Positions 38,392 through 48,288 are shown, counted from the stretch's first letter. The stretch: 64,000 bases of DNA from a gamma proteobacterium symbiont of Taylorina sp. (GCA_025655455.1 JAHXIV010000014.1:1-64000); one strand, 5' to 3'. Translations and numbers: made by a program. Notes: generated by a model not told the origin, from the letters alone.

Positions 38392-40545
38392 ATGAAACGA
38401 TTTCTACATCTCGTGCTTTTCCTCGCACTTTTTATCCCTATCGAATCCGTATTATCTGCTGATTTAAGCAGTAATATTATGCGCCGGGTTAATAGCGCTA
38501 ACCAATCACTTGATAAAGCTGAGGATCTTATCCAGCGCAGTATGGCAGGAAACAGCAGTAACCACATCGTAGGCGCACAAGAACAATATGACAATATATT
38601 TAAATATTATGGCACTTCTTTTGATCACAACCACCCAACGTTAATCACGCTGAAAGCGCGCATTGACGAACTAACCGCTAAATCAAAAGGTGAAGTTGTC
38701 GCAGTAAAAAATACTGCACCCAGCAAGCCTGCGGCTGCAACTTCCAGAAAATTGAGTTCGAATATTATGCGTTTTGTGAATAGCGCAAACGCATCTTTAG
38801 ATAAAGCCGAAGAGCAAATAAAAAGTGGCAGTGCTGAATTTGCAAAATCCAAAATCAACAGCGCCAAATCAGACTTTGATCTCATCGGCAAACGCTATGC
38901 TGATTCTTATGATCCAAACGATGTAATGCTCACCACACTACAAGTACGCATCAAACAAGTGAGCGCCAGTATGGAAAGTGCACTAGCAGCAGCGCAAGGC
39001 AATGCAAATAAACCCAGTACCTCATCAGGTACTGCGAACAAACTGATGTCGAATATAACACGGCAACTGCGTATTGGTAACAGCAGCCTTGATGCGGCAA
39101 AAGAAGACATTACCAAAGGTAATAGCCCTGATTACAACATTGATAAAGCACAAAGCAGTTATGAGAAAATATTTTCCCGCTATAAAGGTTCATTTGCTCC
39201 CAACCATCCAGAAATTGTTGCTTTTAAAGCGCGTATTGAAGAGCTGAAAAATGCGGAAAATGCGGCCATTAGACAGCAGATGGCGACGCAACCCCCACAG
39301 TCTATTAATAGAATTCTTGGCATGTCAGACAAAGCGGGTCGAAAATTGAAACGCGTTGGTTCAAGCCTTGGCTTATTTGAAACATCTTTGGCCACGGCAC
39401 AAAAAAACCACGCTGGAAAAACGGTCGCCCACATTAACTCTGCAGCAACGGCGACACGAAATTTTAAAGCGGTAGAGAAAGTGTTTGCTGAATTCAATAA
39501 AGAATTTTCTGGAAAATTTAAAACCAGCAATGAATCCTACACCTATGTTACTAATCAAATTGCAAAGGGAAAAAAAGCGTTAGCTGTACTCAAAGGCGAG
39601 TTAGATAGCGATGCAGATACCCTTGCAAAAGCCGCCTCTGAAAAACTAGGAGCTGATAAACAAGCCATTTTGACGAAATATCAAAATATGCCACTGAGTA
39701 GCAACTTGCATAAAAACAATACGGGTAAAATTGTCTGGTCAACACAAAGGATCACATCTTCTGACCAGGACAAGGTTAAAACTGGCAGCACTTTTAACCT
39801 CATGCAGCCACTTTACGGGCGAATCTTTCTGCTTCAGTCAATAGGCAACACACCGGTTTATAGCACTGTTGAGAAATTTAAAAATATCCCCAAATTCAAT
39901 ACTAACGCTACTTTTGAGCTAAAAATTTTCGTCGATGGGAAAGACCAGGATAAGATGTTTAATGGCCACAATAAAATTGGCAAAACAGAATTTGAAAGTT
40001 TGACAAGCTGGGAAATGGGACTGCATTCATTGCCTTATGATGATTTTTTTAAAGGCGATGGTAAAGCCTGGCGTGGTATTAGCAAAAATATGTCTGTGGG
40101 TAGTCACAAAGTTCGTATTGAATTGTGGGCGACTTCTGGTTCATATCGATCACAGGGGGCAATCTCGGCAGGCGAATTCACTTTAATAAAAAATAAGGGC
40201 GACCGTATTAAAGCGACAGGTAAATTCCCTGGTGATTCAAACTCAGGCGATACCGAAGCAATACGTACGGATATGGTAAAAGCACTGAAAAATGCCAATT
40301 CGAAACCCTACCGCAAACTTTCAGTGATTAGTGATTGGAATCATGGTGTTCACAAAGGAAAGAACATTCAATATCGATCAATCAGCAGCGCCATACTCTT
40401 CACAGACGAAGATAACGATGGTGATTGCCGTTATCTCAATTATAACTTCATTTCTGATCATCTGGGAGGCAAAAACTGGACACCTCTAAAATACTGGGGT
40501 GTTTGTACCGATTGTTTAGATGGCGAAATCGAGTGCGACCAATAA
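38392..40545 (+). CDS. Secreted protein with three tandem helical domains, unknown function
   Basis: A 717-residue exported protein. After a signal peptide (MKRFLHLVLFLALFIPIESV, cleavage near SA, 23) come three repeats of about 90 residues (near 25-100, 120-200, 218-300), each of the form SSNIMRxVNSANxSLDKAE ... YxxSFDPNHPxLxTLxxRI. A fourth, divergent helical block follows (about 305-400), then a beta-rich C-terminal domain (about 430-717) with FELKIFVDGKDQDKMFNG and a Cys pair near the end (GVCTDCLDGEIEC). Codon use looks richer in GCG, CGC and CCA than in neighbouring genes, hinting at transfer. I do not recognise the family; the coiled repeats suggest an envelope or extracellular structural role. 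Confidence 0.75.
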   Translation: MKRFLHLVLFLALFIPIESVLSADLSSNIMRRVNSANQSLDKAEDLIQRSMAGNSSNHIVGAQEQYDNIFKYYGTSFDHNHPTLITLKARIDELTAKSKGEVVAVKNTAPSKPAAATSRKLSSNIMRFVNSANASLDKAEEQIKSGSAEFAKSKINSAKSDFDLIGKRYADSYDPNDVMLTTLQVRIKQVSASMESALAAAQGNANKPSTSSGTANKLMSNITRQLRIGNSSLDAAKEDITKGNSPDYNIDKAQSSYEKIFSRYKGSFAPNHPEIVAFKARIEELKNAENAAIRQQMATQPPQSINRILGMSDKAGRKLKRVGSSLGLFETSLATAQKNHAGKTVAHINSAATATRNFKAVEKVFAEFNKEFSGKFKTSNESYTYVTNQIAKGKKALAVLKGELDSDADTLAKAASEKLGADKQAILTKYQNMPLSSNLHKNNTGKIVWSTQRITSSDQDKVKTGSTFNLMQPLYGRIFLLQSIGNTPVYSTVEKFKNIPKFNTNATFELKIFVDGKDQDKMFNGHNKIGKTEFESLTSWEMGLHSLPYDDFFKGDGKAWRGISKNMSVGSHKVRIELWATSGSYRSQGAISAGEFTLIKNKGDRIKATGKFPGDSNSGDTEAIRTDMVKALKNANSKPYRKLSVISDWNHGVHKGKNIQYRSISSAILFTDEDNDGDCRYLNYNFISDHLGGKNWTPLKYWGVCTDCLDGEIECDQ

Positions 40546-40611
40546 TGTTTTCAAAACACACCTGAAACGACACTTAAATAATGTATACATATATTACTGG
40601 AATATAAAGAA

Positions 40612-40854
40612 TTGAAAGGTTATTCTCTTGATCCCCATCCGCGGGCCAACTATGCAGAGCAGCATTTTGCTGTCATTTACTCACCGCGAAAAAAACGTAA
40701 GCGTTTCCCTGCTACTGTGGTGACTCTTTATGATTCTGATAAAGAAGCTGTTAAATCCCAAAACCATGACAAGAATTTATTTGCTGCAGAAGTTGTCGGC
40801 CCCGCAAAATCCTCAGAAGGCATTCATTTATTTTATTTGCTTAAATGGTTGTAA
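40612..40854 (+). CDS. Small conserved hypothetical protein
   Basis: An 80-residue soluble protein rich in basic residues: SLDPHPRANYAEQHFAVIYS, RKKRKRFPATVVTLYDSDKE, then AEVVGPAKSSEGIHLFYLLK. No ATG is available in frame; TTG at 40612 with GGAA upstream is the only good start. The blocks look conserved rather than random, but I can assign no function. Confidence 0.6.
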   Translation: MKGYSLDPHPRANYAEQHFAVIYSPRKKRKRFPATVVTLYDSDKEAVKSQNHDKNLFAAEVVGPAKSSEGIHLFYLLKWL

Positions 40855-40945
40855 AATACATATCTTTTATGGCGTAATAATTGCTTGTATCTACTGTAGA
40901 AAATAATAGAAAGTACAGATAATAACGAATTCCTGTGAGCTTACT

Positions 40946-41578
40946 ATGGAACTACAGCAAATATATTATCAACAAAGAACGGTTGCTAATCATTCTGTAA
41001 CAACAAAAAGTCATTTGGAACCTCAAACACAACAGGATGAATCCTTTTGGGGTGATGACGGCTTTACCCTGGCTGATGTGATTGATATGGTCAATCCGAT
41101 GCAGCATTTACCGGTTATCTCAAAGTATTATCGAGAGCTGACCGCGGATGATTGTTCAGAAGGATCCAGGCTGGTTGGTGATCTGGGCTTTGGCATATTA
41201 TTTAGCGGTGCGATGGGGGCTGTCAGTGCAGTGGCTAATTCAACGATACGACATGAAACACACCAGGATATCAGTGAACATTTAATAGAACTCGCTAATG
41301 AATCTTATCATTCCTTAGACAGCTTATCTGAAAATCTTAATACTAATAAAGTAAATACTGAAGCAATGATGCAAAAAATAACACCACCCAAAGAAAGTAT
41401 AAATCCTTTTTTTGCGCAGTTGATTAATGATGTTGATGATTATTCACCTACTTATGGTCAGCTCAGTGGTACAAAACAAGCTGAACAGCACAGGGAAATA
41501 ATAAATCCTTTTTTTGCACAATTATTTGATGATAATACAAATGAATATAGCTCTGGAAAAGACTGGGGTTCAGTATGA
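40946..41578 (+). CDS. Hypothetical protein with DGFTLADVIDMVNPMQHLP domain
   Basis: A 210-residue protein. Residues about 35-95 contain a block (GDDGFTLADVIDMVNPMQHL, PVISKYYRELTADDCSEGSR, LVGDLGFGILFSGAMGAVSA) that I recall from many short uncharacterised proteobacterial proteins, with a Gly/Ala-rich hydrophobic stretch that may insert in a membrane. The C-terminal third repeats INPFFAQL twice (near 153 and 186), an internal duplication. It precedes a PilZ gene by 59 bp with a small hairpin between (CCGCCTGT/ACAGGTGG, 41604-41624). Confidence 0.6.
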   Translation: MELQQIYYQQRTVANHSVTTKSHLEPQTQQDESFWGDDGFTLADVIDMVNPMQHLPVISKYYRELTADDCSEGSRLVGDLGFGILFSGAMGAVSAVANSTIRHETHQDISEHLIELANESYHSLDSLSENLNTNKVNTEAMMQKITPPKESINPFFAQLINDVDDYSPTYGQLSGTKQAEQHREIINPFFAQLFDDNTNEYSSGKDWGSV

Positions 41579-41637
41579 TTGGAAGCAAAACGGAAAAATA
41601 TTGCCGCCTGTAAATAACAGGTGGTTCAGGGAGTTAA

Positions 41638-42378
41638 ATGATGTTTGATTTTTTAAATTTAAAAATGTTCAACAAGGAAAGTGCTGAAGAAGTCCTGGAA
41701 AAAATGCTCAGAGATGAGTTTATTTATCAGCTCAAACAGGATAATTTCTTAACCATTCATTCAGCTTCAGGTCAGAGGATCATTTCCCATGCGATTACTC
41801 TGGATACAAAGCGTAATAGTTTAATTATTGCAGAAAAAAATCCTGAAGGAATTTTAATTCTGGAAAGAAACGATCCGGTTACTGTGATCACTCAGGTGAA
41901 TCAGGATCATGAGGTTTTTTCATTTCATTCAAAAGTTAATAATATTATATTAGATGATGGTGAAATTTTATATGAAGTGGTGATTCCAAAACGTATAGAA
42001 AAAGGTCAACGTCGAAAAGGATATCGAATTAATATTGATTCCTCATCAGAGGTTAAAGTAAGTAATTCGGTCTATAAAGGTCAGGTGAGCAATTTATCTA
42101 ATAATGGTTTGTTATTTACTATTGGAGGCTACTGGCCGGAACCTGTTGAAATTGGAGAAAGTCTGGTTCAATGTCATATTGAAACAAATTTTATTCACTT
42201 TGACTGTAATGTGGAAGTTCGTTTTATTCATTTTGAACCGTACCCTGACAGACAAACCTTAATCGGCGGACGTCTGAAGGGCTTATCTCAACTACATAAA
42301 CACCAGTTAGAAGGCTTTTTGGCCTCTCAGCAACGTATAGAACAACGTCATAAAGCTGAAATAAGAGATCAGATCTAA
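41638..42378 (+). CDS. YcgR-like PilZ protein (c-di-GMP effector)
   Basis: A 246-residue protein: N-terminal YcgR-type domain (about 20-115) and PilZ domain (about 120-235). The c-di-GMP binding signature is present: arginines in RRKGYR followed by NLSNNGLLF (the N/D-x-S-x-x-G motif). YcgR proteins slow flagellar rotation when c-di-GMP is high. Two adjacent ATGs (41638, 41641) follow GGGAG; the second has better spacing. It converges on the chemoreceptor gene, whose stop is two bases away. Confidence 0.88.
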   Translation: MMFDFLNLKMFNKESAEEVLEKMLRDEFIYQLKQDNFLTIHSASGQRIISHAITLDTKRNSLIIAEKNPEGILILERNDPVTVITQVNQDHEVFSFHSKVNNIILDDGEILYEVVIPKRIEKGQRRKGYRINIDSSSEVKVSNSVYKGQVSNLSNNGLLFTIGGYWPEPVEIGESLVQCHIETNFIHFDCNVEVRFIHFEPYPDRQTLIGGRLKGLSQLHKHQLEGFLASQQRIEQRHKAEIRDQI

Positions 42379-42379
42379 A

Positions 42380-43861
42380 CTAGAAAAAATCAATTTCTGC
42401 CTCAGTTTCTATATCAGTAGTTTCAAACTTGTGCTTTTCTTCGACCAGTTTATCCACTATTTGAACCAGCTCTTTACTACAACGCTCAGCTTGACTATAA
42501 ATATTCAGCAGCTCTTCAGATAATTGAGTATCTGAACGCCAGTCCTGTTCTAAAATGGCCAGGATTCTATAGACACTCTCATGAACATTTTTATGTGGTT
42601 GTTCAATATTTATATAGGATGGCAAATGACCGAATAATCTGTCACCCAGTCCTGTATCATACCATTGACCAAAACGACATTGATGATGACCCACAGTGAC
42701 CTCCTGCCACTCATGGGAATCTTTTCCGGTTTCTGCTGCACGATAAGCATTTTGCATATAGACCATGTGATCCATTTTTATCAGTGATGCACTGCTGATA
42801 ACTTCTGCATAGGAGACAGACTCATGAGTTTTTGTCGCAATTTCTGCAAAACGTGCAAAATTATTATCAAATTCTTCAATGGTGTTTTTAGATTCATTTA
42901 CAACTGATGATACTGATTCTGTATTCTCCATCATTGCCTGAGTAGCTTTGTCAAAATTACTAATCACTTCATTAACACTATTGGTTGCCTCTTTAGTATT
43001 TTGCGCCAGTTTTCTTACTTCATCCGCAACTACAGCAAAGCCACGCCCCTGTTCTCCCGCTCTTGCTGCTTCTATTGCAGCATTTAATGCAAGTAAGTTG
43101 GTTTGATCGGCAATGGAGGTAATTTGACCTAACACCTCAAATATTTGACTACTCTGTTCACTTAATTGCTTTGAAGAATCCAGCATCTTACTATTCATTT
43201 CTACCAAAACAGTAAAGCTTTGATTAATTTGCTTAATAGATTGTTTCCCGTTGACAGCAATTTCAACAGATTCATTAGAAGTTTCCTCAACTTCTTTCAT
43301 TTTATCTGTAATCTCAGACAAATCGTTCTGGTTTAAACGCAAATTTTCCAGCAAGGCACCTGATTTTAACTCATCCAACCGATTTTTTATGATTTCCAAC
43401 TGGCGTTGCTTATAGGCTTGTTTCATCTTCTCCAGTGACAGGTTAACCTGTTGTGCTAACTCCTGATAGCCGGGACTAAGCCCTGTTGAAAGTACCTGGC
43501 GATTAAATTCACCATTTTCTGCACAGGCAACAGCCATGTGAATTTCTTTAAATAATGTTTCTGTCTGATCCATTGCATCATTGATAAACCATGCGGTTTC
43601 ACCCAGTTCGTGGTTTAAATTAATATTGCTGATACGTACATCCAGATTACCCAGAGCAAATTGCTTAGAAAAATGTTTGAGTTTTTCTGATAAAGTTTGA
43701 TTACGGGATAAGCTCCAGTGATATAAAGTCAGTAATGCCAATGTCATCATAAGATAAATTAAGGAACGAAATTCATATCCGCTATAAAAGAAATCAACCA
43801 GACATAATAAAATAAAGAATATAAATCCGGCACGAAAAATAATTGGAGGATTAATAGTCAC
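42380..43861 (-). CDS. Methyl-accepting chemotaxis protein with CZB zinc-binding domain
   Basis: A chemoreceptor of about 493 residues. Two N-terminal membrane helices with only a short loop between them are followed by a coiled coil, the signalling hairpin tip ([35 protein letters not shown]) and a C-terminal CZB domain with its zinc ligands ([33 protein letters not shown]). CZB domains sense zinc or oxidants such as hypochlorous acid. I start it at GTG 43861, behind an excellent GAGGAG; this overlaps the PAS gene by 11 bases. With no periplasmic domain, input likely comes from the adjacent PAS protein. Confidence 0.92.
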   Translation of the reverse strand: MTINPPIIFRAGFIFFILLCLVDFFYSGYEFRSLIYLMMTLALLTLYHWSLSRNQTLSEKLKHFSKQFALGNLDVRISNINLNHELGETAWFINDAMDQTETLFKEIHMAVACAENGEFNRQVLSTGLSPGYQELAQQVNLSLEKMKQAYKQRQLEIIKNRLDELKSGALLENLRLNQNDLSEITDKMKEVEETSNESVEIAVNGKQSIKQINQSFTVLVEMNSKMLDSSKQLSEQSSQIFEVLGQITSIADQTNLLALNAAIEAARAGEQGRGFAVVADEVRKLAQNTKEATNSVNEVISNFDKATQAMMENTESVSSVVNESKNTIEEFDNNFARFAEIATKTHESVSYAEVISSASLIKMDHMVYMQNAYRAAETGKDSHEWQEVTVGHHQCRFGQWYDTGLGDRLFGHLPSYINIEQPHKNVHESVYRILAILEQDWRSDTQLSEELLNIYSQAERCSKELVQIVDKLVEEKHKFETTDIETEAEIDFF

Positions 43862-44366
43862 GGGAAAACTCCTCATAGCTGATATCCAATTCAGCAAGTT
43901 TGTTTTCTAAAATCAGTGTTGATGCATTAATTGCATCTTTTGCTCCAACCTGTTGTTCTTTTGCCAACATCTGTGCATAGAGAGGACTCACCACATCAAT
44001 CATTTCCTGGCGAGGAGCACGACGCACAGAATAATAACCTAACTTTTTTTTAACAGGCAGACGTGGGGTAATATTGGCATAAACCCAGTAGAAGCCACCG
44101 TCTTTACGCATATTTTTTACATAGCCGAAAAATTCTTTACCCAGCTGTAGAGTTTGCCAGAGCAGAAAAAAAACGGCTCTTGGCATATCTGGATGGCGGA
44201 TAATGTTATGCTGTTTGCCAATCAGTTCCTGTTCTGAATAACCCGACATTGAAATAAAAATTTGATTGCAATAGGTAATAATACCCTTGTTATCGGTTTT
44301 GGAAACAATAAAGTCATTACTATTTAGCTTTTTTTCAATATTTGTTGGTGTAATTAGAGTCTTCAT
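43851..44366 (-). CDS. Stand-alone PAS sensor protein, Aer-like
   Basis: A 171-residue protein with one PAS domain (about 15-125): [60 protein letters not shown] and [11 protein letters not shown]. This is the PAS type found in Aer aerotaxis receptors, where it binds FAD and senses redox state. Here it is a separate gene translationally coupled to a membrane chemoreceptor, so the two may form a split Aer-type energy sensor. Confidence 0.88.
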   Translation of the reverse strand: MKTLITPTNIEKKLNSNDFIVSKTDNKGIITYCNQIFISMSGYSEQELIGKQHNIIRHPDMPRAVFFLLWQTLQLGKEFFGYVKNMRKDGGFYWVYANITPRLPVKKKLGYYSVRRAPRQEMIDVVSPLYAQMLAKEQQVGAKDAINASTLILENKLAELDISYEEFSRDY

Positions 44367-44469
44367 AATTAATCCAGTTTAACTGATATAACTGAGTTGA
44401 ATAAAATAATGTGTATTAATAATGTAGACTAAAATATCAGGAGTTTAAAGGGGATTTATAAAAAATTAT

Positions 44470-44492
44470 ATCAGTGAAGCATTGTCACTGAT
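44470..44492 (-). terminator. Hairpin with minus-strand T-run
   Basis: ATCAGTGA (44470-44477) and TCACTGAT (44485-44492) form a perfect 8-bp stem with a 7-base loop. Read on the minus strand it is followed by ATAATTTTTTAT, the look of an intrinsic terminator, yet no minus-strand gene ends here. It could end a small antisense RNA or be an operator in the gap between the divergent PAS and 44.6-kb genes. Confidence 0.35.
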
Positions 44493-44576
44493 GTATTAGA
44501 TAAAACTGTTAATTAAAGATCTATTGGGATATACTTTTTCTTTTTAGATTATTTTTAATATTAGGGATCAAAGACA

Positions 44577-44864
44577 ATGGCTAAAATCTGGTATTATGTT
44601 TCACTTGTACCACCATTTGCTGCACTTATTGGTATGACTCTGGCTTATGTTTCTTATACTCAGCAGTGGGGTGGTGATGAAAAAATTGCGACAGTCATTG
44701 CTGTTTTTTTCTGTGAAATTGTCATGGTTATTTCTGCTTTTTCTTCTTTGAGCTATATGAAACAGGAACGTACGCCACGAACTAAAAAAATCTTATTATT
44801 TAATATTACTATTGCGGTGATCGGTGCCTTGAGTGGTATTTATTTATTTTTATCACAAGGTTAA
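44577..44864 (+). CDS. Small three-helix membrane protein
   Basis: A 95-residue protein with three predicted membrane helices (about 5-27, 40-60, 72-92) and a basic loop (MKQERTPRTKK) between the last two. No family is recognised. It stands alone between the chemotaxis pair and pyrD, with its own upstream gap of 210 bp. Confidence 0.65.
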   Translation: MAKIWYYVSLVPPFAALIGMTLAYVSYTQQWGGDEKIATVIAVFFCEIVMVISAFSSLSYMKQERTPRTKKILLFNITIAVIGALSGIYLFLSQG

Positions 44865-44982
44865 AACAGAATCAGATAATTTGTGATTCTGTTTCTTTAT
44901 TCCTGCTCCTGTTTTAGGTATTTAGTGAAATTTATTTCATATAAATACGTTATCCTGTTTATTCGGCTTAGGTATTAATTTT

Positions 44983-46038
44983 ATGTCTTTTATTTACCCT
45001 CTGATGCGCCGATTTTTTTTCAGTATGGATGCTGAAAAAGCACATTCGATTGGCTTGAAAGCCGTTCAGACTGTTCATCAATTTAAACTTTCCCGCTTAT
45101 TTTTTGGTCAGCCCGTACATGCACCTAAAAAAGTGATGGGAATTGTTTTTCCAAATGCGGTAGGATTGGCTGCCGGCCTGGATAAAAATGGAGACTATAT
45201 TCGTGGCCTGTCTTCTGTTGGCTTTGGTTTTATTGAAATAGGTACGATAACACCGCAAGCTCAGCCCGGAAATCCAAAACCCAGATTATTTCGTATTCCT
45301 GAGGCTGGTGCTATTATCAATCGTATGGGATTTAATAATAAAGGAGTTGAACATCTGACTGAGCAAGTCAGGCAGATCAGACAAAATCAGAATCGGGATG
45401 TGCAGTCTGATAATATTATTATCGGGATTAATATCGGTAAAAATCTCAAAACCCCGGTTGAAAATGCGGCTGATGACTATAAACTTTGTCTGCAGAAAGT
45501 TTATTCTCTGGCAGACTATATCACTATTAATATCTCTTCGCCTAATACTCCGGGATTAAGAACACTTCAGTTTGGAGATGAGTTAAAACATCTGTTAGAG
45601 GTGCTTAAAGAGGAGCAAAAAGTTTTATCTGAACAATGGAATAAGTATGTTCCTCTGGCAGTGAAAATTGCTCCGGATATGTCCGATGAGGATATCTGTT
45701 TAATTACACAATTGTTGTTAGAAAAAGAAGTTGATGCGGTGATTGCAACCAATACAACTATTTCACGTGATGCGGTTAAAGGCCTGAATAATGCAGAAGA
45801 GCAGGGTGGTTTAAGTGGTGTTCCCGTGAATCAGCAGTCCACTCATGTTGTGTCTGTTTTAGCTGAACAATTACAGGGAAAAATTCCAATTATTGCAGCA
45901 GGTGGTATTTTTTCAGCTCAGGACGCATTGGCAAAAATCTCTGCTGGTGCTGAACTGGTACAAATTTATACCGGCTTTATTTATCAAGGTCACGAATTAA
46001 TTCATGATTGTGCTGAGGCTTTGGCAAATAATGACTAA
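44983..46038 (+). CDS. pyrD: Dihydroorotate dehydrogenase (quinone), class 2
   Basis: Oxidises dihydroorotate to orotate at the inner membrane, passing electrons to quinone, in pyrimidine synthesis. The 351-residue product has the class 2 N-terminal helix region (PLMRRFFFSMDAEKAHSIGL), FMN-binding AVGLAAGLDKNGDYI, the catalytic-base loop NISSPNTPGLR and the C-terminal GGIFSAQDALAKISAGAELV. Its end overlaps the next gene by eight bases. Confidence 0.97.
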   Translation: MSFIYPLMRRFFFSMDAEKAHSIGLKAVQTVHQFKLSRLFFGQPVHAPKKVMGIVFPNAVGLAAGLDKNGDYIRGLSSVGFGFIEIGTITPQAQPGNPKPRLFRIPEAGAIINRMGFNNKGVEHLTEQVRQIRQNQNRDVQSDNIIIGINIGKNLKTPVENAADDYKLCLQKVYSLADYITINISSPNTPGLRTLQFGDELKHLLEVLKEEQKVLSEQWNKYVPLAVKIAPDMSDEDICLITQLLLEKEVDAVIATNTTISRDAVKGLNNAEEQGGLSGVPVNQQSTHVVSVLAEQLQGKIPIIAAGGIFSAQDALAKISAGAELVQIYTGFIYQGHELIHDCAEALANND

Positions 46039-47389
46039 TCCTCTAAATAATGTAGCAGACTTTAATCAGGATTTGATGCAATTTATTGATGCTTCTCCAA
46101 CTCCGTTTCATGTGGTTGATAATCAGATAACACTATTAGAAGAGCATGGTTTTAAGCGCTTATATGAGTCAGAACCCTGGTCTTTAGCAGCCGGTCAACG
46201 ATATTATGTTACTCGCAATCATTCGGCTTTAATCGCCTTTATTGCAGGAAAAAAAGAAGTGCTTGAGACAGGGATAAGACTATTTGGTGCTCATACCGAC
46301 AGTCCCTGCCTGAAAGTAAAACCCAATGCTGAAATTATGTCACATTCCTATCTGCAACTGGGAGTGGAAGTATACGGTGGTGCTTTGTTAAATCCCTGGT
46401 TTGATCGTGATCTTTCATTGGCGGGCAGAGTTGTTTATTGTGATAATCAGGATAAACTTTATAGTTGTCTGATTGACTTTAAAAAACCAATTGCAACGAT
46501 CCCGAGTCTGGCTATTCATCTTGACCGGGATGCCAATAAAAAAAGAATGATTAATTCACAAACTGACTTGCCGCCGGTATTGATGAAAGTTGATGATCAG
46601 GATCCAGAAGCCCCCTTGAATAGCAGCTTAAATGAACTACTAAGAAAACAATTAGTCAGTCAATATAAAGAGCTTGAAATCAATAAAATACTGGATTATG
46701 AGCTGAGTTTTTATGATACACAAAAGGCAGCTTATGTTGGCCTTAATAATGATTTTATTGCCAGCAGTCGTCTGGATAATTTACTGAGTTGTTTTATAGG
46801 TATTCAAAGCTTAATCAACGTGGATAATCAATCAAGCAGTCTATTGGTTTGTAGTGATCATGAAGAGGTTGGCAGTGCTTCAACAGCAGGAGCACAAGGA
46901 TCTTTTCTTAAGTCCGTTTTAGAACGTTTATCTGACTCAGCTGAATCATTAAATTGTATTATAGATAAATCCATGCTGGTTTCGGCTGATAATGCACATG
47001 GGATTCATCCAAATTTTTCAGATAAGCATGATGCCAGTCATGGTCCTTTATTCAACCAGGGACCGGTTATAAAAGTTAATGCAAACCAGCGCTATGCTAC
47101 TAATTCTGAAACCGGTGCGGTAATTAAATTGATGGCGGAAAAAGCCGGTATACCCATTCAAAATTTTGTTGTTCGTACAGATTTAGGTTGCGGCAGTACC
47201 ATTGGACCAATTACAGCGGCAGAAATCGGTATCAAAACACTGGATATCGGTGTACCCACATTTGCCATGCATTCTATTCGTGAGCTGTGTGGCTATAAGG
47301 ATAGCTGGTATATGTACCAGCTAATGAAGATTTTTTTTGATGTGTCTCAGGAGATTAGTATCAATCACTTCCACTATAGTAAGAGCTAA
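46031..47389 (+). CDS. apeB: M18-family aminopeptidase
   Basis: A zinc aminopeptidase of 452 residues that releases N-terminal, mainly acidic, amino acids in the cytoplasm. Metal and catalytic motifs are present: GAHTDSPCLKVKP, HLDRDANKK, DHEEVGSAS, SADNAHGIHPNFSDKHD and the final FAMHSIRELCG. The ATG at 46031 overlaps the pyrD stop; the frame is open further up but homology starts at NPLNNVADFNQDLMQFIDAS. Confidence 0.93.
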   Translation: MTNPLNNVADFNQDLMQFIDASPTPFHVVDNQITLLEEHGFKRLYESEPWSLAAGQRYYVTRNHSALIAFIAGKKEVLETGIRLFGAHTDSPCLKVKPNAEIMSHSYLQLGVEVYGGALLNPWFDRDLSLAGRVVYCDNQDKLYSCLIDFKKPIATIPSLAIHLDRDANKKRMINSQTDLPPVLMKVDDQDPEAPLNSSLNELLRKQLVSQYKELEINKILDYELSFYDTQKAAYVGLNNDFIASSRLDNLLSCFIGIQSLINVDNQSSSLLVCSDHEEVGSASTAGAQGSFLKSVLERLSDSAESLNCIIDKSMLVSADNAHGIHPNFSDKHDASHGPLFNQGPVIKVNANQRYATNSETGAVIKLMAEKAGIPIQNFVVRTDLGCGSTIGPITAAEIGIKTLDIGVPTFAMHSIRELCGYKDSWYMYQLMKIFFDVSQEISINHFHYSKS

Positions 47390-47419
47390 GAATGAAATCC
47401 GTATTGTTTCTAAGCTCTT
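47381..47419 (+). terminator. Long hairpin at the end of apeB
   Basis: AAGAGCTAAGAA (47381-47392) pairs with TTCTAAGCTCTT (47408-47419) over 12 positions with one mismatch; it includes the apeB stop codon. A second stem CAAAGC/GCTTTG and a third CTACA/TGTAG follow within 80 bp. No T-run is directly behind the first stem. Confidence 0.4.
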
Positions 47420-47508
47420 CAAAATCAAAGCTGAAAAATTCTTGTGTGGCTTTGAAATATCCCAGTTTTACTCAAACATCTTATCTACATTCTTGTAGGC
47501 AATAGAAT

Positions 47509-48288
47509 TTATTGAGGTCTTTGTCTTCCCATTTGATGGTATTTTTGTTGAGCTGAAAATTCATCCGGAGAGATTTTACCATCAGAGTTGGTATCAATAT
47601 CCTGAAATGGTGTAATATTTGCCGTATTTCTCATTTGATAGCCTTGTTGTATTCTGCTGCTAATCCGCATGCTACGGGCTTCAATCAGCTCTTGCTCACT
47701 AATATAACCATCTTTATTAATATCAAAATCTTCAAAATTTGGCATATTACGGCCGCGACTCATGCCTCTACCCTGTTCTTGTCTCTTTCGCATACTCATT
47801 CCCTGTCTCATGTTCTGACAATACTGCATCCCGGAGGTAAATTCTTCAGGGGTTAACAGACCATCCTGATTCTTATCAAAGTCTTTGAACCTTGGCATAT
47901 TGCGATCATTACTCATACCAATTCCTTGGCCTTGTCTCATTTTCCATCGTTTTTGTCTTTGTAATTGTTGTCCATAGGCAAGTTCATCAGTATTTAACTG
48001 ACCATCCTTATCTGTATCGAATTGATTAAAGTTAGGTTCTGAAGCCATATTTCGCATTGGCTGACCCCGGGCAGATCTACTTTCCATCCGCAGGCTTCGT
48101 ATTGTATTAAATTCATCCTGGCTGATAGAGCCATTAGAATTAATATCATATATATAAAAAGGGATCGAACCTCGCTGAGGTAATGTTTCAGCCTGCAGGT
48201 AATGCATATAGAAAAGTGATGTGATGACACTGGAAGCCACAATAGCGAATGACTTTCTTTTTATGAGTGTACGGTTTAATTTTTTCAT
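47509..48288 (-). CDS. Exported EF-hand protein with five calcium-binding loops
   Basis: A 259-residue exported protein (signal region about 1-33) with five EF-hand loops: DINSNGSISQDE, DTDKDGQLNTDE, DKNQDGLLTPEE, DINKDGYISEQE and DTNSDGKISPDE. Linkers are rich in Met, Arg and Gln (GMSMRKRQEQGRGMSRGRNM). The family includes periplasmic calcium-binding proteins of unknown role; the Met-rich linkers could also bind copper. It lies 125 bp downstream of the cytochrome operon on the same strand. Confidence 0.85.
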   Translation of the reverse strand: MKKLNRTLIKRKSFAIVASSVITSLFYMHYLQAETLPQRGSIPFYIYDINSNGSISQDEFNTIRSLRMESRSARGQPMRNMASEPNFNQFDTDKDGQLNTDELAYGQQLQRQKRWKMRQGQGIGMSNDRNMPRFKDFDKNQDGLLTPEEFTSGMQYCQNMRQGMSMRKRQEQGRGMSRGRNMPNFEDFDINKDGYISEQELIEARSMRISSRIQQGYQMRNTANITPFQDIDTNSDGKISPDEFSAQQKYHQMGRQRPQ

